The notes: a model not told the origin generated them from the sequence alone. Positions 7,844 to 16,296 are shown, numbered from the stretch's first letter. The stretch is DNA of 64,000 nt from Streptomyces flavotricini (GCF_020639365.1 NZ_JAINUL010000001.1:4838879-4902878); one strand, 5' to 3'. Made by a program: numbers and translations.

Positions 7844-8299
7844 GTGGGGAGCATCGGAGACACCGAGAGTGCCGACTGGAAGAGCGACCTGCGGCAGCGC
7901 GGCTACCGGCTGACCCCGCAGCGCCAGCTCGTGCTGGAAGCGGTCGACAGCCTGGAGCACGCGACACCGGACGAGATCCTCGCCCAGGTGCGCAAGACCG
8001 CGTCCGGGGTCAACATCTCCACCGTCTACCGCACGCTGGAGCTCCTGGAGGAGCTGAAGCTGGTCTCGCACGCCCACCTCGGGCACGGGGCCCCCACGTA
8101 CCACCTCGCCGACCGGCACCACCACATCCACCTGGTCTGCCGCGAGTGCACCGACGTGATCGAGGCGGACGTGGACATCGCCGCCGAGTTCACCGCGAAG
8201 CTGCGCGCCACCTTCGGTTTCGAGACCGACATGAAGCACTTCGCGATCTTCGGGCTCTGCAAGAAGTGCGCCGCCAAGCACCAGGACACCCCGTCGTAG
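7844..8299 (+). CDS. nur: Nickel-responsive Fur-family repressor Nur
   Basis: A 151-residue Fur-family repressor with an N-terminal winged helix ('GYRLTPQRQLVLEAV', 'NISTVYRTLELLEEL') and a C-terminal dimer/metal domain. Aligning with S. coelicolor Nur (offset +6) keeps every published metal ligand: Ni-site His39, His92, His94, His96 and M-site His76, His78, His132. Nur represses nickel uptake and the Fe superoxide dismutase and indirectly favours the Ni enzyme. The C-terminal CREC and CKKC pairs are also present. The start at GTG 7844 gives a slightly longer N-terminus than the S. coelicolor protein. It is transcribed alone between a terminator and ygfZ. Confidence 0.9.
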   Translation: MGSIGDTESADWKSDLRQRGYRLTPQRQLVLEAVDSLEHATPDEILAQVRKTASGVNISTVYRTLELLEELKLVSHAHLGHGAPTYHLADRHHHIHLVCRECTDVIEADVDIAAEFTAKLRATFGFETDMKHFAIFGLCKKCAAKHQDTPS

Positions 8300-8309
8300 G
8301 CTTGGTGGC

Positions 8310-9278
8310 ATGACCAGCAGCCCCTTGCTCCATCTCCCCGGCGCCGTACCGGCCGAAGGCCGCGACGAGGGCGTCGCCGCCCACTACGGAGAGCTGTACG
8401 GCGAACAGCGCGCGCTCGCCGACGGCCGAGGTTTCGTCGACCTCTCGCACCGCGGAGTCGTCACCGTCACCGGACCGGAGCGGCTGAGCTGGCTGCACCT
8501 GCTGCTCACCCAGCACCTGACGGAACTCCCGCCCGGGCAGGCCACCGAGGCGCTGATCCTCTCCGCCAACGGCCACATCGAGCACGCGCTCTACCTCGTC
8601 GACGACGGCGAGACCGTGTGGGCGCACGTGGAGCCCGGCACCCAGGAGGCGCTGATCGCCTACCTGGAGTCGATGAAGTTCTTCTACCGCGTCGAAGTCG
8701 CCGACCGCACCGCCGACTTCGCCGTCGTCCACCTGCCGGCCGGCTCCATCGCCGAGCTCGCCAAGGAGCACCCCGTACGGGAGACCCCGTACGGCCGCGA
8801 CGTCTTCCTGCCCCGCGCCGAGCTGGAGGCCTTCGCCGCCTCCCACGGGCCCGCCGCGGGCCTCCTCGCGTACGAGGCCCTGCGCGTCGAGGCGCACCGG
8901 CCGCGGCTCGGACTGGAGACCGACCACCGCACCATCCCGCACGAGCTGGGCTGGATCGGGACCGCCGTGCACCTGCAGAAGGGCTGCTACCGCGGCCAGG
9001 AGACGGTGGCCCGCGTCCACAACCTGGGGAAGCCCCCGCGCCGCCTGGTCTTCCTGCACCTGGACGGCTCCGAGGTGCTGCTCCCGGCGCACGGCACGCC
9101 GATCCGGCTCGCCGCCGACGGTGAGGAGGGCCGCCAGCTGGGCTTCGTGACCACCGCGGTCCGCCACCACGAGCTCGGCCCGATCGCGCTCGCGCTGGTC
9201 AAGCGGAACGTGCCGGTCGACGCCCCGCTGCTGGCCGGCACGACGGCCGCCGCGCAGGAGGTCGTCGTCGCGCCGTAA
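8310..9278 (+). CDS. ygfZ: YgfZ/GcvT-like folate-binding protein
   Basis: A 322-residue cytoplasmic protein of the YgfZ (GcvT-like) family, folate-dependent factors that support Fe-S cluster enzymes. The diagnostic motif 'KGCYRGQE' with the conserved Cys is in the middle-to-C-terminal part, inside 'LQKGCYRGQETVARVHNLG'. N-terminal 'FVDLSHRGVVTVTG' and 'LSWLHLLLTQHL' match the GcvT fold. It starts 11 bp after nur and runs convergent to dtd, whose 3' end is 15 bp away. Confidence 0.88.
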   Translation: MTSSPLLHLPGAVPAEGRDEGVAAHYGELYGEQRALADGRGFVDLSHRGVVTVTGPERLSWLHLLLTQHLTELPPGQATEALILSANGHIEHALYLVDDGETVWAHVEPGTQEALIAYLESMKFFYRVEVADRTADFAVVHLPAGSIAELAKEHPVRETPYGRDVFLPRAELEAFAASHGPAAGLLAYEALRVEAHRPRLGLETDHRTIPHELGWIGTAVHLQKGCYRGQETVARVHNLGKPPRRLVFLHLDGSEVLLPAHGTPIRLAADGEEGRQLGFVTTAVRHHELGPIALALVKRNVPVDAPLLAGTTAAAQEVVVAP

Positions 9279-9293
9279 CGGCGCCCCCGCGGT

Positions 9294-9719
9294 TCAGATG
9301 TCGATGACGACGGTGAACGGGCCGTGGTTGGTCAGCGAGACGCGCATGTCCGCGCCGAACCGGCCCGTCTCCACCGTCGCCCCCAGCGCCCGCAGCTGCG
9401 CGACGACCTCGTCGACCAGCGGCTCGGCGACCTCGCCGGGCGCCGCCGCGTTCCACGTGGGGCGCCGGCCCTTGCGGGCGTCCCCGTAGAGCGTGAACTG
9501 CGAGATCACCAGGAGCGGCGCGTCCACGTCGCTGCAGGACTTCTCCGCCTCCAGGATCCGTACGGACCACAGCTTGCGCGCCAGCTGCGCCGCCTTCTCC
9601 GGGGTGTCGTCGTGGGTCACCCCCACCAGCACGCACAGCCCCTCGCCGACGATCTCGCCCACGGTCTCGCCGGCCACGACGACGCTCGCGCCGTCCACCC
9701 TCTGCACCACTGCTCGCAT
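9294..9719 (-). CDS. dtd: D-aminoacyl-tRNA deacylase
   Basis: A 141-residue protein beginning 'MRAVVQRVDGASVVV'. It carries both DTD signature motifs: the catalytic 'SQFTLYGD' and the C-terminal 'TNHGPFTV', which contains the Gly-cisPro-like substrate gate. It hydrolyses D-amino acids (and glycine from tRNA-Ala) off tRNA as a homodimer. Length and start match the family. It is divergent from rsiG. Confidence 0.93.
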   Translation of the reverse strand: MRAVVQRVDGASVVVAGETVGEIVGEGLCVLVGVTHDDTPEKAAQLARKLWSVRILEAEKSCSDVDAPLLVISQFTLYGDARKGRRPTWNAAAPGEVAEPLVDEVVAQLRALGATVETGRFGADMRVSLTNHGPFTVVIDI

Positions 9720-9819
9720 ACCACCTGTGTATCAGGCGTGCACCCATCAGGGGCCGATCGGGTGGAGTGGGACTGCACCTGCACCACGGAGAGTGGCACG
9801 ATGCACGCAGGCGGTGCTT

Positions 9820-9846
9820 CTCCCCCGGCCCCACGGGCCGGGGGAG
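9820..9846. repeat. 12-bp perfect hairpin in the dtd-rsiG gap
   Basis: Arms CTCCCCCGGCCC (9820-9831) and its complement (9835-9846) around a 3-nt loop, 37 bp before the rsiG start and 100 bp before dtd. There is no T tract. The C-run/G-run composition resembles small palindromic repeats scattered in Streptomyces genomes, and it could also affect rsiG leader structure. Confidence 0.5.
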
Positions 9847-9882
9847 ACCCCATGCACCGGTCGAGGGGACGGACACGTTCAC

Positions 9883-10491
9883 ATGAATACTTCTGGTACA
9901 TCCGTACCGGCATCACCCGTACCGGCATCACCCGCGGCCACTGCGCCGGGCACGGTCCGCCCGCCCGTGCAGCGCACGGGCGGGGAGCAGGCGCTGACCA
10001 CGCCCGCGACCGCGCTCGGGCTGCCGGAGCTGCGGACGCTGCGCCGCGACGCGCAGCGCGACGAGGCCGATCTGAGCTACGTACGCAGACTCCTGCAGGG
10101 CCGGATCGACATCCTGCGTGCCGAACTGGCCCGGCGCAGCGACCCGGAGGCCCCGGTGACCCCGGAGCCGCCGGTGGTGGACCGGCTCTCGGAGATCCTC
10201 GCCGACGCGCCCTCCAGCCGCAGCGCCTCCGCCCGGCACGTCACGCTCTGCACCCCGCACAGCGAGGAGTTCCGGCTGCTGGCGGCGGAGATGCTGTCGG
10301 ACGTGGAGCTGTCGGACCTGGCCGCCCGTACCGACGGCGAACTGCACGACGCGATGGGCCGGTTGGTGCGGTACGAGCAGCAGGTCTCGCGGCGCCGGCA
10401 GCAGCTGCAGCGCACGGCCGACGACTGCAGCGCGGAGATCACCCGGCGCTACCGGGAGGGCGAGGCACAGGTGGACGACCTGCTGGCGTAG
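9883..10491 (+). CDS. rsiG: c-di-GMP-dependent anti-sigma factor RsiG
   Basis: A 202-residue protein. It contains exactly two copies of the RsiG c-di-GMP signature E-x3-S-x2-R-x3-Q-x3-D: residues 61-76 ('EADLSYVRRLLQGRID') and 165-180 ('EQQVSRRRQQLQRTAD'), each in a predicted antiparallel coiled-coil helix, linked by a Pro-rich segment. RsiG binds the sporulation sigma factor WhiG only when loaded with a c-di-GMP dimer and so delays sporulation. The first ~45 residues are a disordered Pro/Ser/Thr tail. ATG 9883 is used; a GAGGGGA ribosome site is rather far (13 nt). A strong hairpin lies in the leader. The whiG gene is not in this window. Confidence 0.93.
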   Translation: MNTSGTSVPASPVPASPAATAPGTVRPPVQRTGGEQALTTPATALGLPELRTLRRDAQRDEADLSYVRRLLQGRIDILRAELARRSDPEAPVTPEPPVVDRLSEILADAPSSRSASARHVTLCTPHSEEFRLLAAEMLSDVELSDLAARTDGELHDAMGRLVRYEQQVSRRRQQLQRTADDCSAEITRRYREGEAQVDDLLA

Positions 10492-10575
10492 CCCGCGCGG
10501 GGTCGTCCGTCCGGCGCGGTCCGGCGCGGGTAATTCACGCGACGAGGACCGGAGCGGCGGTTAGCGTGGCCGGTT

Positions 10576-11820
10576 ATGAGTGCTGCCGTCCGGCCGATCG
10601 CCGAATCCGAATTCCCCGAGTGGCTCCAAGCCGTACACAGCGGCTTCCTGCGCCCTGAACGCGCCGACGCATCCGAAATCGCCCAGCGCGCCAAGCACAC
10701 CGACTTCGCCCGCACGCTCGGCGCCTTCGACGAAACCACCGGGCGCTGCGTGGCCACCTTCCGCTCCTTCGCCCAGGAGCTGACCGTCCCGGGCGGGGCG
10801 AGCGTGCCCGCCAGCGCCGTCACCAACGTCGCCGTGCTGCCCACGCACCGACGGCGCGGTCTGCTGACCCGGATGATGGCCACCGAGCTGGCGGCCGCGC
10901 GGGAACGCGGCGACGTCGTGTCCACGCTGATCGCCGCCGAGTACCCGATCTACGGGCGGTACGGGTACGGGCCCGCCGCGTCGATCGCCGAGTGGGAGAT
11001 CGACGTGAGCCGCACCGGGCTCGACCCGCGCTGGTCCGGGCCCGCGGACGGGGGCCGGATCGAGCTGGTGGACGCGGCCGAGGCACGCGCGATCGGACCC
11101 GGGCTGCACGAGGGGCTGCGGGCGGTGTCGCCCGGCACGGTCAGCCGGAACGCGCGCTGGTGGAGCCTGGCCACCGGACTGGAGGAGATGTCCTCCCGCC
11201 CGTACCAGGAGAAGTTCCACGCCGTGTACCGGACGGCGCAGGGCGAGCCGGCCGGTCTCGTCGTGTACGGGGCCGACGCGCACTGGACGGACGCGAAGGT
11301 CCCGCTCAACACCGTGCAGGTCAAGGACCTGATCGCGGTCACGCCGGAGGCGCAGCGCGCGCTGTGGCACTTCCTGTGCTCGATCGACTGGGTGCTGAAG
11401 GTCCGCACGGGCTACCGCGCCCCCGACGACCTCGTGGCCCAGCTGCTGCCCGACCCGCGCGCCGCCAGGATCGTGACGGCCTCGGACTTCCTGTGGGTGC
11501 GCGTGCTGGACGTCGTACGGGCTCTGGGCGCGCGGACGTACGCGGTGCCCGGGGTCCTGGTGCTGGAGGTCACGGACCCGGCCGGTCCGGCCGCCGGGCG
11601 CTACCGTCTGGACGCGGGCACGGGGGAGTGCGCGGCCACCGGGGAGCCGGCGGACCTGCGGCTCGACGCGTCGGCGCTGGGCTCCCTGTACCTCGGCGAC
11701 GAGTCGGCGGCGCGGCTCGGCGCGCTCGGGCGGATCGTGGAGGAGCGGCCGGGGGCGCTGGCGCTCGCGGACGCGGTGTTCCGCACGGCGCGCCGCCCGT
11801 GGTGCCCGGACATCTTCTGA
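10576..11820 (+). CDS. eis: Eis-type GNAT N-acetyltransferase
   Basis: A 414-residue protein with the tripartite Eis layout: an N-terminal GNAT domain with the acetyl-CoA loop 'VLPTHRRRGLLTRMM', a second GNAT-like domain, and a C-terminal sterol-carrier-like domain, with the free C-terminal carboxylate ('PDIF') that Eis uses as catalytic base. The mycobacterial homologue acetylates aminoglycosides and polyamines at several amines; substrate here is unknown. It is followed at 15 bp by a methyltransferase gene on the same strand. Confidence 0.85.
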   Translation: MSAAVRPIAESEFPEWLQAVHSGFLRPERADASEIAQRAKHTDFARTLGAFDETTGRCVATFRSFAQELTVPGGASVPASAVTNVAVLPTHRRRGLLTRMMATELAAARERGDVVSTLIAAEYPIYGRYGYGPAASIAEWEIDVSRTGLDPRWSGPADGGRIELVDAAEARAIGPGLHEGLRAVSPGTVSRNARWWSLATGLEEMSSRPYQEKFHAVYRTAQGEPAGLVVYGADAHWTDAKVPLNTVQVKDLIAVTPEAQRALWHFLCSIDWVLKVRTGYRAPDDLVAQLLPDPRAARIVTASDFLWVRVLDVVRALGARTYAVPGVLVLEVTDPAGPAAGRYRLDAGTGECAATGEPADLRLDASALGSLYLGDESAARLGALGRIVEERPGALALADAVFRTARRPWCPDIF

Positions 11821-11835
11821 GAGGGATCGGATCCA

Positions 11836-12603
11836 GTGACTTCGATTGTCGAAACCCTGCGGGCGGCGGGCTGCGTCTTCGCGGAGGAGGAGGCGGAGCT
11901 GCTGACGGCCGCCGCCGAGGACGACGGGCACCTGGCGGCCCTGGTGGCCCGCCGGGCCGGCGGTGAACCGCTGGAACACGTCGTCGGCTGGGCCGATTTC
12001 TGCGGGCTGCGCATGCGCGTGGGCGAGGGGGCCTTCGTACCGCGCCGGCGCACCGAGTTCCTGGTGCAGGAGGCGGTGTCCCTGGGCCGGCCGGACGCCG
12101 TCGTCCTGGACCTGTGCTGCGGGGTCGGCGCGCTGGGCGCGGCGGTGGCGGCGCAGCTGGGCCCGCGGGTGGAGCTGCACGCGGCGGACATCGACCCGGC
12201 GGCGCTGGCGTACGCGCGGTTGAACGTGGCTCCGTACGGCGGACAGGTCCACGAGGGCGACCTGTACGCGGCGCTGCCCGACTCGCTGCGCGGCCGGGTG
12301 GACCTGCTGCTGGTCAACGCCCCGTACGTGCCGACGGAGGAGATCGGGCTGCTCCCGTCGGAGGCCCGCGACCACGAGCCGCTGACCTCCCTGGACGGCG
12401 GCGCGGACGGCCTGGACGTCCACCGCCGGGTCGCGGCGGGGGCCCTGCCCTGGCTGGCCCCGGGCGGTCGCCTGCTGATCGAGACGAGCGCCCGCCAGTC
12501 CCCCCGTACGGCCTCGGCCCTCGCGGCGGCGGGCCTGGTCGTCCGCGCCACCACCTCGGAGGAGCTGTACGCCACGCTGGCGATCGGGACGCGCGCGGCC
12601 TAG
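11836..12603 (+). CDS. PrmC/HemK-like methyltransferase
   Basis: A 255-residue class I SAM methyltransferase from GTG 11836. SAM-binding motif I is 'VLDLCCGVGALGAA' and motif II includes 'AADIDPAAL'. The catalytic motif reads 'NAPYVPT', where N5-glutamine methyltransferases have NPPY. It also keeps the PrmC-like 'FVPRRRTEFLVQEA' segment (usually VPRPETE). It therefore belongs to the HemK-related group, but the Pro-to-Ala change makes release-factor activity uncertain. It is probably co-transcribed with the upstream acetyltransferase. Confidence 0.78.
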   Translation: MTSIVETLRAAGCVFAEEEAELLTAAAEDDGHLAALVARRAGGEPLEHVVGWADFCGLRMRVGEGAFVPRRRTEFLVQEAVSLGRPDAVVLDLCCGVGALGAAVAAQLGPRVELHAADIDPAALAYARLNVAPYGGQVHEGDLYAALPDSLRGRVDLLLVNAPYVPTEEIGLLPSEARDHEPLTSLDGGADGLDVHRRVAAGALPWLAPGGRLLIETSARQSPRTASALAAAGLVVRATTSEELYATLAIGTRAA

Positions 12604-12683
12604 GGGGCGCGGGCCTACGGGCAACGCGGCGGTGGGGCGGGCGAGTTGGTGTGGGGCCCGGCGGCGGCGCGTACGCTGGCGGG

Positions 12684-13136
12684 GTGACGTTGGACGATCT
12701 CAGACGGCTGCGCCGGGCCCGGGACATGATGGACCGCGAGTACGCCCGGCCCCTCGACGTGGCCGAGCTGGCGCGGGTCGCCCTGATGTCGCCGGGGCAC
12801 TTCTCCCGCAGCTTCCGGGCCGCCTTCGGGGAGACCCCGTACAGCTATCTCATGACCCGCCGCGTCGAGCGGGCGAAGGCGCTGCTGCGGCGGGGGGACC
12901 TGAGCGTCACGGAGGTCTGCTTCGAGGTCGGCTGCACCTCGCTGGGCTCGTTCAGCTCCCGCTTCACCGAGCTGGTCGGCGAGAGCCCGAGCGCGTACCG
13001 GGCCCGCGGCCACGAACCGGGCGCGGCCATCCCGGCGTGCGTCGCCAAGATCCTCACGCGGCCGGTCAGGAACGGCCCCGCCACGAGCGGGCCCGCCGAG
13101 AGCGGCCCGGAAGCGGATTCCGCCGCCCGCGCCTAG
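12684..13136 (+). CDS. AraC-family transcriptional regulator (HTH only)
   Basis: A 150-residue protein from GTG 12684 (the longer open frame upstream overlaps the methyltransferase and is a shadow). Nearly all of it is the double helix-turn-helix of the AraC/XylS family: 'PLDVAELARVALMSPGHFSR' and 'VTEVCFEVGCTSLGSFSSRF', with the closing 'ESPSAYR'. There is no N-terminal sensor domain. Such minimal AraC proteins often sit beside a glyoxalase/VOC gene in Streptomyces, but none is adjacent here, so its target is unclear. Confidence 0.82.
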   Translation: MTLDDLRRLRRARDMMDREYARPLDVAELARVALMSPGHFSRSFRAAFGETPYSYLMTRRVERAKALLRRGDLSVTEVCFEVGCTSLGSFSSRFTELVGESPSAYRARGHEPGAAIPACVAKILTRPVRNGPATSGPAESGPEADSAARA

Positions 13137-13149
13137 CGTGTGGGTGATT

Positions 13150-13169
13150 TTGCAAGCAGCTGCTTGCAA
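13150..13169. promoter_or_regulatory. 20-bp perfect palindrome upstream of the XRE regulator
   Basis: TTGCAAGCAGCTGCTTGCAA lies 30 bp before the regulator start and is followed by a partial third copy (AGCAAG at 13174-13179). Its position over the promoter makes it the likely autoregulatory operator of the XRE protein. Confidence 0.65.
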
Positions 13170-13198
13170 TAGTTAGCAAGGTGCGGCAGGATCGGGGC

Positions 13199-13612
13199 AT
13201 GGCATCGCTCAACGTCGGAAATCTCGGCGAATATCTCCGCGAGCAGCGGCGGCAGGCGCAGCTCTCGCTGCGGCAGCTGGCCGACGCGGCGGGGGTGTCG
13301 AATCCGTACCTGAGCCAGATCGAGCGCGGGCTGCGCAAGCCGAGCGCGGACATCCTGCAGCAGCTGGCCAAGGCGCTGCGGATCTCCGCGGAGACGCTGT
13401 ACGTGCAGGCCGGGATCCTCGACGAGCGCGATCGCGACGAGGTCGAGACGCGGGCCGTCATACTCGGCGACCCGTCCATCAACGAGCGGCAGAAGCAGGT
13501 GCTGCTCCAGATCTACGACTCGTTCCGCAAGGAGAACGCGGCCGAGGCCGACCCGGCCGATCCGTCCGACCCGCCGTCCGGCGGGGACGACGCGATGCAC
13601 CCTACGAACTGA
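13199..13612 (+). CDS. XRE-family regulator upstream of hbhA
   Basis: A 137-residue protein with an N-terminal Cro/C1-type HTH (about residues 9-66, 'LREQRRQAQLSLRQLADAAG', 'SNPYLSQIERGLRKPSADIL') and an acidic C-terminal tail. It lies 26 bp before hbhA, with DUF2516 next. M. tuberculosis Rv0474-hbhA-Rv0476 has the same order, so this is an ancient actinobacterial cluster. The palindrome at 13150-13169 is its probable operator. Confidence 0.85.
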   Translation: MASLNVGNLGEYLREQRRQAQLSLRQLADAAGVSNPYLSQIERGLRKPSADILQQLAKALRISAETLYVQAGILDERDRDEVETRAVILGDPSINERQKQVLLQIYDSFRKENAAEADPADPSDPPSGGDDAMHPTN

Positions 13613-13638
13613 ACTGTGATCCGGGAGGACCAGCCACC

Positions 13639-14214
13639 ATGGCCATCGCCGATGACCTGAAGAAGACCCTCACCGACCCGACGCCGCTCTACTTCGCCGC
13701 CGGCACCGCCGACCTCGCGGTCCAGCAGGCCAAGAAGGTGCCCGGGCTCATCGAGCAGCTGCGCGCCGAGGCACCCGCGCGCATCGAGGCCGTGAAGAAC
13801 ACCGACCCCAAGGTCGTGCAGGAGAAGGCCCGTGAGGCGCAGGAGGCGGTCGCCGCCAAGTTCGCCGACGTGCTGACCGCGATCGACCCGAAGAAGCTCG
13901 GGGAGACCGCGCAGGACCTGGCGCTGCGCGGCGTCGGCGTGGCCGCCGAGTACGCGGTCCGCGCCAAGGAGACGTACGACAAGGTCGCCGAGCACGGCGA
14001 GCAGGCCGTGCGGACCTGGCGCGGCGAGGTCTCCGAGGAGATCGTCGAGATCGCGGTCGCCGTCGAGCCGAAGCACGAGCAGGTACCGGCGCAGGAGCAG
14101 GCCGAAGGGCCCGCCGCCGACGCCTCGGCCGAGGAGAAGCCCGCCGTCCGGCGCAACGCGGCGCGCAAGAACAACGTGAAGAAGGCCGCCGTCGTGGCCG
14201 GCGACGAGAGCTGA
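13639..14214 (+). CDS. hbhA: HbhA-like (heparin-binding haemagglutinin) protein
   Basis: A 191-residue, mostly helical, Ala/Glu/Lys-rich protein starting 'MAIADDLKKTLTDPTPLYF' with a ribosome site GGGAGGA. The N-terminal 'DPTPLYFAAGTADLAV' segment is diagnostic for the HbhA family. A coiled coil spans about 30-110. The C-terminus ends with a basic Ala/Lys/Arg stretch like the heparin-binding tail of mycobacterial HbhA, though much shorter. In a saprophyte the role is likely cell-surface or lipid/septum related, not host adhesion; this is inference. It is the second gene of the XRE-hbhA cluster. Confidence 0.82.
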   Translation: MAIADDLKKTLTDPTPLYFAAGTADLAVQQAKKVPGLIEQLRAEAPARIEAVKNTDPKVVQEKAREAQEAVAAKFADVLTAIDPKKLGETAQDLALRGVGVAAEYAVRAKETYDKVAEHGEQAVRTWRGEVSEEIVEIAVAVEPKHEQVPAQEQAEGPAADASAEEKPAVRRNAARKNNVKKAAVVAGDES

Positions 14215-14244
14215 ATCCCGAACGGGAATCGAATGGCGTGACGG

Positions 14245-14275
14245 CGGGCCGGGCACCAGCGAGGTGTCCGGCCCG
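14245..14275 (+). terminator. Terminator after hbhA
   Basis: A 13-bp stem (CGGGCCGGGCACC, 14245-14257, with the complementary arm 14263-14275; one G/T pair) followed by TTGTTGTTC, 30 bp after the hbhA stop. Confidence 0.75.
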
Positions 14276-14356
14276 TTGTTGTTCGGGAAGGGCGCTCTGC
14301 CGGTAGCGTGGAGGCAGGCGGCATCAGGCGTGCGAGCGTGAGAAGGCGGTCAGGCG

Positions 14357-14704
14357 ATGTTGATGAACGGGTTCGATAACGGAGTGCTTCCGTTGCTCGG
14401 GTTCGCCATGCTGGCACTCGCCGTCGTGGCCTTCGTGTTCGCGCTGCTGGCGCGCGAGGACGCGTACCGCGCCGCCGACAAGCAGACCAAGACCTTCTGG
14501 CTGGTCATCCTCGGCGTCACCGTGCTGGTGGACTTCTTCCTCGGGATGCTGTTCCTGGAGATCGCCGGCCTCGTGGCCACCATCGTGTTCTTCGTCGACG
14601 TGCGCCCGGCCCTCAAGCAGGTCTCGGGCGGCGGGCGGGGCGGCCGGCCCAGTGGCGGGAGCAGCAGCGACGGTCCGTACGGCCCGTACAACGGCGGACG
14701 CTGA
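14357..14704 (+). CDS. DUF2516 family membrane protein
   Basis: A 115-residue protein with three hydrophobic segments (about 11-31, 45-65, 66-83) and the conserved 'REDAYRAADKQTKTFWL' loop that marks DUF2516, ending in a Gly/Ser-rich tail. Homologues (for example Rv0476) follow hbhA in many actinobacteria. A terminator separates it from hbhA here, so it may have its own promoter. Function unknown. ATG 14363 is an equally possible start. Confidence 0.8.
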   Translation: MLMNGFDNGVLPLLGFAMLALAVVAFVFALLAREDAYRAADKQTKTFWLVILGVTVLVDFFLGMLFLEIAGLVATIVFFVDVRPALKQVSGGGRGGRPSGGSSSDGPYGPYNGGR

Positions 14705-14748
14705 CCCGTCGGGTCAGGGCAGGTCAGGGCAGGGGCTCAGCAGGACCG

Positions 14749-16062
14749 TCAGGATCCGTCGCGGGAGAGCAGGACCACGGCCACGTCGTCGGTGAGCTCG
14801 CCGCCGTTGAGGCGGCGGGCCTCGGTGACGGAGGCCTCCAGCAGGCCCTCGCCGCTCAGCCCGCGGTCGAGGTGGCGGTTGATCATCTCGACCATCCCGT
14901 CCTGCCCCAGTCGGTCCTTGCCCTCGCCGATGCGGCCTTCGATCAGCCCGTCGGTGTAGAGCATCAGGCTCCAGGTGCCGCCCAGCTCGACCTGGCGGCG
15001 CGGCCAGCGGGCCTTGGGCAGCAGTCCGAGCGCCGGGCCGCTGTTCTCGTACGGGAGGAGCCGCGCGCGGCGGCCCGGCCGGGATATCAGCGGGGCCGGA
15101 TGGCCGGCCAGGCACAGGCCGGCGCGGCGGCCGTCGGGGGAGATGTCCACCGTGCACAGCGTCGCGAAGATCTCGTCGTTGGGGCGTTCCACCTCCAGGA
15201 CCTCCTGGAGGGTCGACAGCAGGTCGTCACCGCACAGGCCGGCCAGGGTCAGCGCGCGCCAGGCGATGCGGAGCTCGACGCCGAGGGCGGCCTCGTCGGG
15301 GCCGTGGCCGCAGACGTCGCCGATCATGGCGTGGACGGTGCCGTCGGGGGTGCGGACGGTGTCGTAGAAGTCCCCGCCGAGGAGCGCGCGGCTGCGGCCG
15401 GGCCGGTAGCGGGCGGCGAAGCGGAGGTCGGAGCCTTCGAGGAGGGGGTTGGGGAGCAGTCCCCGCTCCAGGCGGGCGTTCTCCTGGGCCCGAAGTTTCG
15501 ATTCTGCGAGCTTGTACTGGGCGATGTCCGCCCGCTTTCTCTCCACGGCGTAGCGGATCGCCCGGCTCAGCAGCCGGCCGTCGAGCTCGTCGCGGAAGAG
15601 GAAGTCCTGCGCGCCGACCCGTACGGCCTCGGCGGCGCGCTCGGCGTCGGCCTCGGCCGTGAGGACGAGGACGGCGTGGCGGGGCGCGATCCGGAGCACC
15701 TCGCGCAGGGTGTCCAGCTGGTCGACGACGGCGGTGCGCGAGCCGCCGGCCGTCGTGGATCCGGCGGCGGGGAGGGAGAGGTCGAGCAGGATGCAGTGCA
15801 CGTCGTGGGTGAGCAGGCGCGAGGCCTCGGTCAGGTTGCGGGCGGTGCGGAGCCGGATGCGGTGCCCGTCGGCGTCGAGGATCTCGGGCACCGTGAGCCC
15901 GCCCGCGGGGTCGTCCTCGATCACCAGCAGGGTCAGGGACGCCTGGGGCGCGGTGGCGTGCGCGGCGGTGACCTGCGCGGCTGCCGGCGGGGTTGCCTGC
16001 GGGGTTGCCTGAGCGCTCTCCGTGGCGGGAGTGTCCCTCTGCCGCGGTACGGGTACGGCCAT
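14749..16062 (-). CDS. Response regulator-PP2C (SpoIIE-type) phosphatase
   Basis: A 437-residue protein. After a ~40-residue Ala/Thr/Pro tail comes a receiver domain (about 45-175: 'LLVIEDDPAGG' acidic pocket, 'CILLDLSLPA' phospho-acceptor Asp, 'VLVLTAEADA', 'RDELDGRLL'), a short helical linker, and a PP2C/SpoIIE serine phosphatase domain (about 205-435) with 'GGDFYD', 'GDVCGHGPDEAALG' and 'LYTDGLIEGR' metal-binding motifs. Such proteins dephosphorylate anti-anti-sigma factors in partner-switching systems under the control of a histidine kinase. No kinase or STAS partner is adjacent. Confidence 0.88.
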   Translation of the reverse strand: MAVPVPRQRDTPATESAQATPQATPPAAAQVTAAHATAPQASLTLLVIEDDPAGGLTVPEILDADGHRIRLRTARNLTEASRLLTHDVHCILLDLSLPAAGSTTAGGSRTAVVDQLDTLREVLRIAPRHAVLVLTAEADAERAAEAVRVGAQDFLFRDELDGRLLSRAIRYAVERKRADIAQYKLAESKLRAQENARLERGLLPNPLLEGSDLRFAARYRPGRSRALLGGDFYDTVRTPDGTVHAMIGDVCGHGPDEAALGVELRIAWRALTLAGLCGDDLLSTLQEVLEVERPNDEIFATLCTVDISPDGRRAGLCLAGHPAPLISRPGRRARLLPYENSGPALGLLPKARWPRRQVELGGTWSLMLYTDGLIEGRIGEGKDRLGQDGMVEMINRHLDRGLSGEGLLEASVTEARRLNGGELTDDVAVVLLSRDGS

Positions 16063-16296
16063 CGTCTCCGGTTCCTTCCCTCCCCCCGAGGGTGCGTCCG
16101 GCAGACCCTAGCGGGCGGTGGCCGGGGAGCGGAATGGCGTTCCGGGCCGGCGCCGCGGGCATATGCCGTTATCGCGGGGGAAAGTCCGCCTCACTGGGTG
16201 CCCACCGAATGAGAAACGTCACGGCGACGGCGATCACCGTCCCGGTCACCGAGACGTCGCCCGGCCCCGCCGGGTTCCCTCACCGCGGGGCTGCCG

